Below are positions 7,223 through 14,725 of a stretch of DNA of 56,140 nt, one piece after another. The first letter of the stretch is position 1; each line of letters opens with the position of its first letter. The stretch lies in the NCBI GenBank assembly GCA_903919615.1, contig CAIXIX010000434.1:1-56140 (forward strand), written 5' to 3'. Source of the stretch: an uncultured Chthonomonas sp. Lineage in GTDB: Bacteria; Armatimonadota; Chthonomonadetes; Chthonomonadales; Chthonomonadaceae. The position numbers and the translations under genes were made by a program. Below the pieces are notes generated by a model. The model searched no databases. It had not been told where the DNA came from and saw only the letters and a program-made list of their open reading frames with translations.

Positions 7223-9904
7223 ATGAGAATGCCTCTAACGAAACCTAACCGGCTCAGCCGCGAAAGCGGCGGATCCGCCCGGCAAAACACAGAAATCGAT
7301 CCATCAGAGAGCGTCGTTGAATCACGACTCGCATGGCAGAAGCCTTTGTTGGTCGTCAGTACGATCCTGATTCTTTCGATCCTGATGTCTGTACATCTCC
7401 TGCCAGACAAAGTATCGCTGCATCTTGGCGATGTAAGCCCACGCGAGATCACCGCGCCTCGATCCGTTATTTACGTCAACAGTGTTGCCACGGCACAGGC
7501 TCAACAGGCTGCAAGGCTGGCGACACCGCCTGTGTTCGACTATGACGAACGTGCGGCGAATGCTGCCATTCGCATATCCTCAGAACTATTCGACCGTTTA
7601 GACCGCGCAAGAACCCGCCTGTCGGCCAGTGGAACCGGCAAGGCTCGGGATGCGCAGATGCCTGCCGTAAGCAAGAGCCTTCAGGGTGAGCTAGGAACTG
7701 GATTTACGTCGGGAGAGGTCGCAGAGCTACTGCTGCTTTCGCCGGGTGTTTTCCAAAAGCTCAAGACCGAAACCCTTCATATTGTCACAGACGCGATGGA
7801 GCGCGATATCAGAGATCAATCTGATGCGGGCATTACCTCTCCAGATTTGAGACACTCACGCCTTGACGCGCTTGATGCTGCAAGAGATACGCTTTCATCC
7901 CCGACAGAGGTTAAGCTTGCTGCTGCCGTAATCGACCGTGCTCTTCAGCCTAATCGCCTCTTAAATCGCCGCCGAACCGATGCAAGTCGTGATGGGGCGG
8001 TTCGCAGCGTATCACCAATTTTTGGCCGCGTTGTGCGGGGTGATGTTGTTATCGGGCAGGGTGAGCACGTAACTCAGGAACAGTTAGATAAGTTTCAAGG
8101 ACTTGGAATGCTGGACCCGAGGCTGGAGATCCAGACGGGCGCTGCCATCTGTATTCTCGCTGCCGCTATGGTTCTGCTTGTTGCTGCGTTTATTCGCAGG
8201 TCCCTTCCCGCTCTCTATGGCGATATCCGACGGCTTTCTCTGCTATCTTTCATCGTGTTGTTGAGTGTGCTTGGCCTTAAGGTTGGAGCTACAATGCTCG
8301 GCCTGCAGTTCACAGGCGGACAGTTTGGTTTTCTCGCAATGATGAGCGTAGCAGCTGCCGGAATGCTGGTGAGCGTGTTGCTCGATACCAACCTCGCGGT
8401 AATCGTTGCCGCCCTGCTCTCGGTGCTCTCCGGTCTGATCATGAATCACGAGATCCGGTTCACCGTTATGACACTCATGAGCAGCCTCGTCGGGATTGGC
8501 AGCTGCCGAACCGCTCGAACCAGAACGAACCTGCTGCACACAAGTATCGCGCTCAGCTGTGCGAACCTTGCCCTCGTATGGCTAATGGGAATGCTCCTTC
8601 GCGATTCTACTTCCGAGCTGCTGACGGGCTCTTACTGGGCGGTACTCATGGGGTTTGGCGCCACCTCGATCTGTTGGTTCGGCGTGCTGGCTGTTGAAAA
8701 ACCTTTTGGTATCCTCACGCATCAGACTTTGCTCGAAATGTCTTCGACTGATCGGCCTCTACTTCAGCAGCTTTGTGCGATCGCACCAGGAACGTATGCT
8801 CACAGCATCATGGTGGGCACGCTGGCTGAGGCAGGCGCCGCGGCAATCGGGGCAGATTCCCTTCTTTGTCGCGTTGGCGGTTATTACCACGATATTGGAA
8901 AGATGAAGCGCCCGGAGTTCTTCGTTGAAAATCAGCGAAATGGCAATGTTCATGGCCGATTGAGCCCGTCTCTGTCAGCTATCTTCATCACCGCACACGT
9001 CCGCGATGGGCTGGAGCTAGCTCGTGAAAAGCGATTGCCTCAGGAGATCTGCGACATTGTTTCATCACATCACGGCACAACCCTTATCGGCTACTTCTAT
9101 CATCAGGCATTGACGGATTGCGGTGGGAGCGACGAAGCCCCTCCTGGTCTTGAGGAGAGATTCCGATATCCGGGGCCAAAGCCGAGAACGCGAGAAGCGG
9201 CTGTAGTAATGCTAGCCGACTCGGTTGAGGCTGCGACCAGGTGCCTCGAACGGCCACAGAGAGAGAGGCTACAGGCGGAGATCGCTCGAATCGTGAGTGG
9301 CAAGATTGAGGACGGTCAATTTGATGATTGCCCGATTACCTTTAAGGACATCAAGAACATCACTGATGCCTTTGTTCACGTATTGGAAGCGATGATGCAC
9401 GGCCGCGTGGTCTATCCCACTTTTACACAATCTGCGGACAATACGATATCGGACGCTGCAGGCGCTTTGCCTCAATTGGCTGATCCAGGGATGAGCGCCG
9501 AATTGCCTGACCTTGAAGAGGCTGAACAGTTTCTCTCTACAGGCACAGGCGGAACGCGAACACGAAGCGACGTTTTATTTAGTAATAACCGGGAACAGCG
9601 TTCCAATCAGGCACAGGCCGTGATACGATTCGACGAGGAAGCGGATGAAGCTGCCTATGGTGCATGTACGTCGGCCCCAAGCCCGGCGGGATACCCATCG
9701 GTTGAGACCGGCGCAGTTAGTTTAATTGAGCGAGCTGTAGGCGGCCAGGCAGTTGAATATACCTCTGAGGAGTACCATGCCAGTAGAAGTGACCAACGAA
9801 CAAAGCAGACCGGTACAGACGAAGATGCTTCGAAGGGCGGGCAATCGCTTGCTGCGCTTCGAGCGGCTCTACGGCGCGGAAGTAAGCGTACTGCTGACGG
9901 ATGA
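7223..9904 (+). CDS. pgpH: 7TM-HD cyclic-di-AMP phosphodiesterase (PgpH/YqfF family)
   Basis: About 893 residues. After a first membrane helix (about 37-58) comes an extracytoplasmic 7TMR-HDED domain, then a seven-helix region (about 305-500) and a cytoplasmic HD domain: GTYAHSIMVGTLAEAGA, the metal-binding YYHDIGK, ITAHVRDGLELA, SSHHGTT and MLADSVEAA. Family members hydrolyse c-di-AMP. The neighbours ybeY and dgkA match the conserved yqfF-ybeY-dgkA block. Unusual is a tail of about 170 residues after the HD domain, low in complexity, whose last 128 nt overlap ybeY. The start is uncertain: ATG 7223, ATG 7229 and TTG 7208 are in frame and none has a convincing ribosome binding site. Confidence 0.9.
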   Translation: MRMPLTKPNRLSRESGGSARQNTEIDPSESVVESRLAWQKPLLVVSTILILSILMSVHLLPDKVSLHLGDVSPREITAPRSVIYVNSVATAQAQQAARLATPPVFDYDERAANAAIRISSELFDRLDRARTRLSASGTGKARDAQMPAVSKSLQGELGTGFTSGEVAELLLLSPGVFQKLKTETLHIVTDAMERDIRDQSDAGITSPDLRHSRLDALDAARDTLSSPTEVKLAAAVIDRALQPNRLLNRRRTDASRDGAVRSVSPIFGRVVRGDVVIGQGEHVTQEQLDKFQGLGMLDPRLEIQTGAAICILAAAMVLLVAAFIRRSLPALYGDIRRLSLLSFIVLLSVLGLKVGATMLGLQFTGGQFGFLAMMSVAAAGMLVSVLLDTNLAVIVAALLSVLSGLIMNHEIRFTVMTLMSSLVGIGSCRTARTRTNLLHTSIALSCANLALVWLMGMLLRDSTSELLTGSYWAVLMGFGATSICWFGVLAVEKPFGILTHQTLLEMSSTDRPLLQQLCAIAPGTYAHSIMVGTLAEAGAAAIGADSLLCRVGGYYHDIGKMKRPEFFVENQRNGNVHGRLSPSLSAIFITAHVRDGLELAREKRLPQEICDIVSSHHGTTLIGYFYHQALTDCGGSDEAPPGLEERFRYPGPKPRTREAAVVMLADSVEAATRCLERPQRERLQAEIARIVSGKIEDGQFDDCPITFKDIKNITDAFVHVLEAMMHGRVVYPTFTQSADNTISDAAGALPQLADPGMSAELPDLEEAEQFLSTGTGGTRTRSDVLFSNNREQRSNQAQAVIRFDEEADEAAYGACTSAPSPAGYPSVETGAVSLIERAVGGQAVEYTSEEYHASRSDQRTKQTGTDEDASKGGQSLAALRAALRRGSKRTADG

Positions 9905-10253
9905 CGCCGTTGTTCACGAGCTGAATTTCCAGTATAGAGGCTACGATAAACCTACTGATGTGTTGTCCTTTGCTCAATTAGAAACTGCTGAAGGCGCCCC
10001 TCAAGCACCAGAGATCTTCAAAATACCAGAGACACTCGGGGATGTGATCATTTCAGTTGATACAGCAGAGCGCCAGGCACATCGCCATGGCGTTACTCTT
10101 GACCAAGAATTGTCGCTGCTCACTGTTCACGGTATTTTGCACCTAATTGGATATGAGGATGAAACGGAGGCTGGCGCCGAAAAGATGCGGCAGCGTGAAA
10201 AAGAGATACTGCACCCATTTGAACCCAAGTATGATCTTAATGCGGTAGAGTAA
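9777..10253 (+). CDS. ybeY: Endoribonuclease YbeY (rRNA maturation factor)
   Basis: 158 residues, normal length. It is a metal-dependent RNase involved in 16S rRNA 3' processing and ribosome quality control. The N-terminal VEVTNEQS, YRGYDKPTDVLSF and LGDVIISVDTAERQA segments are canonical. The zinc motif reads VHGILHLIGYEDE. His118 and His122 are present, but the third ligand position, normally His in GYDH, is Asp128. The start was set at ATG 9777, with GAGGAG 5 nt upstream and the conserved family N-terminus directly after it. This places the first 128 nt inside the end of the preceding HD gene. Confidence 0.93.
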   Translation: MPVEVTNEQSRPVQTKMLRRAGNRLLRFERLYGAEVSVLLTDDAVVHELNFQYRGYDKPTDVLSFAQLETAEGAPQAPEIFKIPETLGDVIISVDTAERQAHRHGVTLDQELSLLTVHGILHLIGYEDETEAGAEKMRQREKEILHPFEPKYDLNAVE

Positions 10254-10293
10254 TGGACATAAGCATTTAATTCAAAAGGTTTCTGGAGGCGTT

Positions 10294-11139
10294 GTGGCTA
10301 CTGGTCGCCGGGGAAAAGGGCTTTCGGGTTTTAAATATGCCCAGGAAGGCGTGTTACACTGTTTTCGCACCCAGCCCCATATGCGGTTTCATTTCTACAT
10401 CCTTGTCTCTGTGATGCTTTCTGGATTGCTGCTTGATTTGCAGTCTCGCGACATGCTCGTACTCGTATTTGCTAGCACGCTAGTCATCGTTGCCGAGATG
10501 ATCAATACGGCTGTTGAGGCAGTCGTAAATATGATCACTGAGCAGTACAACCCGGCAGCCAAACTCGCAAAAGATGTTGCTGCCGGGGCAGTGCTGATTG
10601 CTGCAATGAATGCGGTTATTGCAGGGATACTCATTTTCTTTGGTCAGGATAGTCTCGACACGATTCAGAAGCGGCTTCAGCGAGACGCTGTTCACAATGT
10701 TGCGGAAGTTATCGTCATTGGGATCGTCGTGCTCGCATTGATCGTGATCATGTCTAAGGTACTGAGCAAGACGGGTTCGCCATGGCATGGTGGCATTATC
10801 AGCGGACACAGTGCAATCGGATTTCTGCTTGCCATGATTGTTTTCTTCACGGCACACAATCCAGTTGCGGCGTTCATCTCCATCCTTCTGGCGGTTCTGG
10901 TTGCCCAAAGCCGTGTTGAGGCCGGGGTACACTCGGTGCAGGAGGTGTTGTTAGGCGCCGTCCTTGCCATTCTACTTACGTCCACTGTTTACTGGGTTAT
11001 GCCGCGCCTGCGTTTAATCATTGGCAACCGGCACACCCATCGGGTTGGGTATGAGCGAGTACATCGCGGCGGTGATCTGGATGTCGTTCAGCTGCGGCTG
11101 AGATGCGGCATCACTCCGTCTATAATTCGGATTAGCTAA
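10294..11139 (+). CDS. dgkA: DgkA-type undecaprenol/diacylglycerol kinase fused to a PAP2 phosphatase-like domain
   Basis: 281 residues, GTG start with GGAGG 4 nt upstream. Residues 1-115 are a three-helix DgkA kinase: EMINTAVEAVVNMI and the AKDVAAGAVLI motif are typical of Gram-positive undecaprenol kinases. Residues 130-235 are a membrane PAP2 domain with ISGHSAIGF and SRVEAGVHSVQEVLLG; the first PAP2 motif (KxxxxxxRP) is absent and the last Asp is Glu, as in other DgkA-PAP2 fusions. A kinase and a phosphatase in one protein suggest lipid-carrier phosphate cycling at the membrane. The last 40 residues are basic and unlike the family. It sits between ybeY and the corC-like gene. Confidence 0.88.
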   Translation: MATGRRGKGLSGFKYAQEGVLHCFRTQPHMRFHFYILVSVMLSGLLLDLQSRDMLVLVFASTLVIVAEMINTAVEAVVNMITEQYNPAAKLAKDVAAGAVLIAAMNAVIAGILIFFGQDSLDTIQKRLQRDAVHNVAEVIVIGIVVLALIVIMSKVLSKTGSPWHGGIISGHSAIGFLLAMIVFFTAHNPVAAFISILLAVLVAQSRVEAGVHSVQEVLLGAVLAILLTSTVYWVMPRLRLIIGNRHTHRVGYERVHRGGDLDVVQLRLRCGITPSIIRIS

Positions 11140-11157
11140 AGGAGCGAAGAGAGACCT

Positions 11158-12567
11158 GTGGTGCAAATCGCCATCGTGTTTGCGCTGATACTTCTCAATG
11201 CCTTCTTTTCTCTGGCAGAGTATGCGCTGATCACCGTCAGAGGATCGCGAATCAGGCAGCTTGTTGAAGAGGGGAACAAGACAGCAGAGTATGTGGAGCA
11301 GCTCAAGGAGCACCCAACTCGACTGCAGGCAACCCTTCAAACCGGGCTAACACTCGTCACGACCTTCTCCTCTGCAATCGCGGCCAGCAGGCTAGTTGAA
11401 CCGGTTACTCAGTGGCTGGTAAGGCTGATCGCGCATGGCACTTTTGGTTTACCTTCCGTGCACTCTTTTCCAGACTTCGCTAACAGCGTTGCACTGATAC
11501 TTGTAACCGTCCCAGTAGCCATTCTTACCCTGGTAATAGGTGAGATTGCTCCCAAGAGTTTTGCGATGCACCACCCTGAGAAGGTGGCTCTCCTTGCCGT
11601 TCATCCAATACGGTGGCTCGAAACACTTCTTTCTCCGGTAGTCGTAGTCCTCACGTTTCTTTCTAATATTATTGTTCGGCCATTTGGAGGCGCAGCAACG
11701 TTTGCTCCGCGCGTTGTAGATGCGGACGAGTACAAGATTATTGTGGATGCTGGAAAGGAGTCTGGCGTACTCGATTCCGTGGAAACCAGCATGATTCATC
11801 AGGTCCTGGATTTTGGGGATACGGTCGTTCGGAAAGTGATGACGCCGCGAATTGACTTGACGGCAGCAAGCATTGATGCAAGCATTGCGGAGCTGATCTC
11901 ACTTATTAGCGAATCGGGTCACTCTCGAATTCCGATTTTTGACGGTGACCTCGACAACCTTGTTGGTATCGTGCATGCAAAGGACCTACTCGCGTTTCAA
12001 ACCAAATCGGATCTTGTGCGGGTTAAGATAAGAGATGTGATGCGCACACCTCTGGTGATTCCGGAGACGAAGCGCGTCGGTGAGCTTCTGGCAGAACTGC
12101 GAAAAGGAAAACAGCAGTTTGCGATTGTGCGGGATGAATATGGAGTGACCTCTGGAATTATAACCATCGAGGATTTGCTTGAGCAGATCGTCGGAGAGAT
12201 CCAGGATGAATACGATACCGAAGAGCCTATGGTGCAGGTTATTGATGCTCAGACGACGATACTCGATGGGCTGATGGGGGTTGCAGAGGTCAACGACCGG
12301 ATGGGGCTAGAGCTCCCCGAGGACGAGGCCGACACTATAGGCGGGTTTGTTTTCAGCCTTCTAGGTCACCAGGCCCTTGCAGGAGAATCGGTTGGCTACG
12401 AGAATTCGCAATTTATTGTGGAGGCGACCGATGGACGGCGCATAACCAAGGTGCGACTTAAGAGAAGCCCCGCTGACACGCTTCGTGATGAGGTCAGAAC
12501 GTCCTCGGACAGCGTGGAAAATGAGGATTCTGAATACAGTTCGCAGCGTTCTGGAAACGGAAATTAG
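11158..12567 (+). CDS. CNNM/CBS-domain hemolysin family (CorC/HlyC-type) membrane protein
   Basis: 469 residues. A DUF21/CNNM transmembrane domain (about 1-190; SLAEYALITV, GEIAPKSFAMHHPE) is followed by two CBS domains (about 210-335; MTPRIDLTA, HSRIPIFDGDLDNLVGIVHAKDLL, DEYGVTSGIITIEDLLEQIVGEI) and a C-terminal CorC/HlyC domain (about 350-430). The family is implicated in magnesium or divalent-cation transport, with nucleotide sensing by CBS. Two GTG codons in tandem (11158, 11161) are candidate starts; AGAGAG lies just upstream and AAAGGAG about 13 nt upstream. It follows the dgkA fusion by 18 nt and precedes the HEAT gene by 3 nt, so all are probably one transcript. Confidence 0.88.
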   Translation: MVQIAIVFALILLNAFFSLAEYALITVRGSRIRQLVEEGNKTAEYVEQLKEHPTRLQATLQTGLTLVTTFSSAIAASRLVEPVTQWLVRLIAHGTFGLPSVHSFPDFANSVALILVTVPVAILTLVIGEIAPKSFAMHHPEKVALLAVHPIRWLETLLSPVVVVLTFLSNIIVRPFGGAATFAPRVVDADEYKIIVDAGKESGVLDSVETSMIHQVLDFGDTVVRKVMTPRIDLTAASIDASIAELISLISESGHSRIPIFDGDLDNLVGIVHAKDLLAFQTKSDLVRVKIRDVMRTPLVIPETKRVGELLAELRKGKQQFAIVRDEYGVTSGIITIEDLLEQIVGEIQDEYDTEEPMVQVIDAQTTILDGLMGVAEVNDRMGLELPEDEADTIGGFVFSLLGHQALAGESVGYENSQFIVEATDGRRITKVRLKRSPADTLRDEVRTSSDSVENEDSEYSSQRSGNGN

Positions 12568-12570
12568 CGC

Positions 12571-13293
12571 ATGGAAGAGGGGCGTGATTGCCTGGGCGAT
12601 GGAGCGTACTACGATCTGAAATCGGCTGGGACAGGTCACGCCGGTCGCTCTCCCGATATGGTTCAAGTGGAGCGTGAGACACGTCGGAACCGGATTACTG
12701 GCGAAGAGTATTGCATTGCAGCTATTACCGAGGCGCTTAGCAACGGAGATTCCTACATTCGCCTCCGGGCAGTAAGTGAACTTGGCGCCACGGGGGATCT
12801 GCATGCAGTGCGTCCGCTAATTTCCGCGTTGCAGGATACGGCTCGGGACGTTCGAGACCGCGCGTACAAGATGCTGCTCTCATTCAGCAATGAGGACGAG
12901 CCGCTTCCAGTTCGTGTTCTTTTGAGCGAGGAGTTAGAGGAGCGCGAGCGAGCCGAGCTCATGCTTGCCATTACGACGGCACGATTAAGTAAACGGAGCG
13001 TTTTCGAGATAAATGATGCCCGAAAGTACTGCAAGAATGTGATCGATGAGTCGGATCCGGCACTAATTGCACGTGGGAATGCAGACGTATGGTCCCGTCT
13101 CAAACTCAATGCGGCATCTGTAATTCGAGAAATCGATGGCATTGAGGGCGCCAAAACGTTGTTGCGCGCGGGTGATTGGACGCAGAGCCCGGAGCACGAT
13201 CGGCTCCTACGGAGCGCAGCAGGGGCGCCAGTTGATGGGTCTGGCAAGGAACTCGTTCGGCCTTCAATGCAGCAGGACGATACGATCAGATAA
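12571..13293 (+). CDS. HEAT-repeat-containing hypothetical protein
   Basis: 240 residues, soluble, no signal peptide. About residues 48-105 form HEAT-like helical pairs (AITEALSNGDSYIRLRAVSELG, HAVRPLISALQDTARDVRDRAY broken by short loops), which suggest a protein-binding scaffold. The rest has no family I recognise. ATG starts 3 nt after the corC-like stop, so translation is probably coupled; a second ATG at 12658, just before the repeats, is an alternative. It is the last gene of the plus-strand run and converges with dapL 60 nt away. Confidence 0.65.
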   Translation: MEEGRDCLGDGAYYDLKSAGTGHAGRSPDMVQVERETRRNRITGEEYCIAAITEALSNGDSYIRLRAVSELGATGDLHAVRPLISALQDTARDVRDRAYKMLLSFSNEDEPLPVRVLLSEELEERERAELMLAITTARLSKRSVFEINDARKYCKNVIDESDPALIARGNADVWSRLKLNAASVIREIDGIEGAKTLLRAGDWTQSPEHDRLLRSAAGAPVDGSGKELVRPSMQQDDTIR

Positions 13294-13353
13294 ATCTCTT
13301 GATTAATTTGGAAGTGCCGATGGGGTCACCGGCACCGCGTCGACCGCAAGCTC

Positions 13354-14592
13354 TTAAGCACCGCTGTTTGGAAATACATCTTTCAGTGCGGCAATGCGGC
13401 GTACAGCCTCTTCCAGCCTCTCTCCATTCTTGTCACCCATCACTGTTAGTGACATTCGAACGAAGCCCTCGCCATACTCACCATAGCCAACGCCTGGGAT
13501 AACGAGTACTCCAGCTTCTTCGAGAAGCAGCTTGGAGAAGGACATTGCTGTGTAACCTTCTGGTACCTTAGCCCAGACATAAAGCGTCGCTTGGGGCTTG
13601 GTTACTGGCCAACCAAGCGCGTTAAGGCCGTCACAGAGGATGTCTCGGCGCCGCGTGTATAGCTCGAGAGTCGCGCTGTTGTCGCCCTGAGCCAGGGCAT
13701 GTGCAGCGGCCAGTGAAATAGCAGGGAACTGCTTGCTATCCAGGTTGGACTTGAGTTTGTTCAGTGTCGCAATGGCTTCGGCATTGCCAATTGCGAATCC
13801 GATTCTCCAGCCTGTCATATTGAAGGACTTCGACAAAGAATGGAGCTCGATTGCTACATCTTTTGCGCCCGGAACTTCTAGAATGGAGTTCGGTCGGTAG
13901 TCACCGTAGTAGACTTCTGAATAGGCAGCATCGTTAACGATTAGAATATTATGTTTTTTCGCAAAGGCGACCGCCTCCACATAAAAGCTCAACGGAGCGA
14001 CTGCGCCAGTCGGGTTGTTTGGGTAGTTGAGCCACAGCAGCTTTGCTTTATCAGCAACGGCCTCTGGAATACGAGATAGGTCTGGCACGAAACCACTGTC
14101 GGGCAGCAGCGGGATCGTATAGACGTCACCGCCAGCCATCAGTGTATTAACCTTGTATACCGTGTAGGCAGGATCTGGAACGATCGAGATATCCCCGGGA
14201 TCTATGTAAGCCCAGGCTAGATGCGATAGGCCTTCCTTGCTGCCGATAAGAAGCATTGCTTCCTTTTCTGCATCAATATCGACTCCAAAGCGCTTCTTGC
14301 AGAATCCTGAGACCGCGTCGAGAAACGGGGTCCATCCCGCATTTGTCTCATCGTATCTGTGCGTTTCCGGATTGGTTGCGGCTTTCGCTAGGGCATCAAT
14401 AATAGAGCCTGGTGTGGGCTGGTCTGGATCTCCGATACCGAGGTCAATAAGATCGCGGCCGTCGGCTATCGCTTTTCTCTTAAGGGCTGCGATTTCACCA
14501 AACAGGTAAGGGGGAATCTGGTCAAGTCTTTTGGCACGGGCAATCACCGGCACGGTCTCCTCTGATGTTTTTGCCAGGCTGATGCCGCACAT
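13354..14592 (-). CDS. dapL: LL-diaminopimelate aminotransferase (class I/II PLP enzyme)
   Basis: About 412 residues. Converts tetrahydrodipicolinate plus glutamate to LL-diaminopimelate, bypassing the DapD/C/E branch of lysine and peptidoglycan precursor synthesis. Motifs: RLDQIPPYLFGEI and LIDLGIGDPDQPTP at the N-terminus (typical of DapL), LNYPNNPTGA, NDAAYSEV, the PLP lysine in SLSKSFNMTGWRIGF, and VRMSLT near the end. The start is uncertain. ATG 14592 has GGGA 7 nt upstream. A GTG at 14547 is 9 nt after a better GAGGAG and would begin MIARAKRLDQ, closer to the usual family start. Other MocR/alanine-type aminotransferases are less likely given the N-terminal motif. Confidence 0.85.
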   Translation of the reverse strand: MCGISLAKTSEETVPVIARAKRLDQIPPYLFGEIAALKRKAIADGRDLIDLGIGDPDQPTPGSIIDALAKAATNPETHRYDETNAGWTPFLDAVSGFCKKRFGVDIDAEKEAMLLIGSKEGLSHLAWAYIDPGDISIVPDPAYTVYKVNTLMAGGDVYTIPLLPDSGFVPDLSRIPEAVADKAKLLWLNYPNNPTGAVAPLSFYVEAVAFAKKHNILIVNDAAYSEVYYGDYRPNSILEVPGAKDVAIELHSLSKSFNMTGWRIGFAIGNAEAIATLNKLKSNLDSKQFPAISLAAAHALAQGDNSATLELYTRRRDILCDGLNALGWPVTKPQATLYVWAKVPEGYTAMSFSKLLLEEAGVLVIPGVGYGEYGEGFVRMSLTVMGDKNGERLEEAVRRIAALKDVFPNSGA

Positions 14593-14681
14593 GCAGCATC
14601 CCGGACTCGTAATAATGCTTAATCGAAGAATAGTCTACCCTGAAAGGTGGCAGCGAAGGGGAGAAGAGAGAAGGTTGAGAT

Positions 14682-14710
14682 GCGCCTCCCTGAGGAATGG
14701 CGGGAGGCGC
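14682..14710 (-). other. GC-rich hairpin between the ASPIC/UnbV gene and dapL
   Basis: GCGCCTCCC (14682-14690) and GGGAGGCGC (14702-14710) are a perfect 9-bp stem around an 11-nt loop, just past the stop of the upstream minus-strand gene. The downstream side is pyrimidine-rich but lacks a run of U. It is probably the 3' end structure or a weak terminator. Confidence 0.5.
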
Positions 14711-14725
14711 AATCTGCGGAACTCG

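Noticed and set aside
6733-7452. Minus-strand open frame (239 codons) across ispF and the pgpH promoter
   Set aside because: It crosses the strong plus-strand promoter and two conserved genes; no family match.
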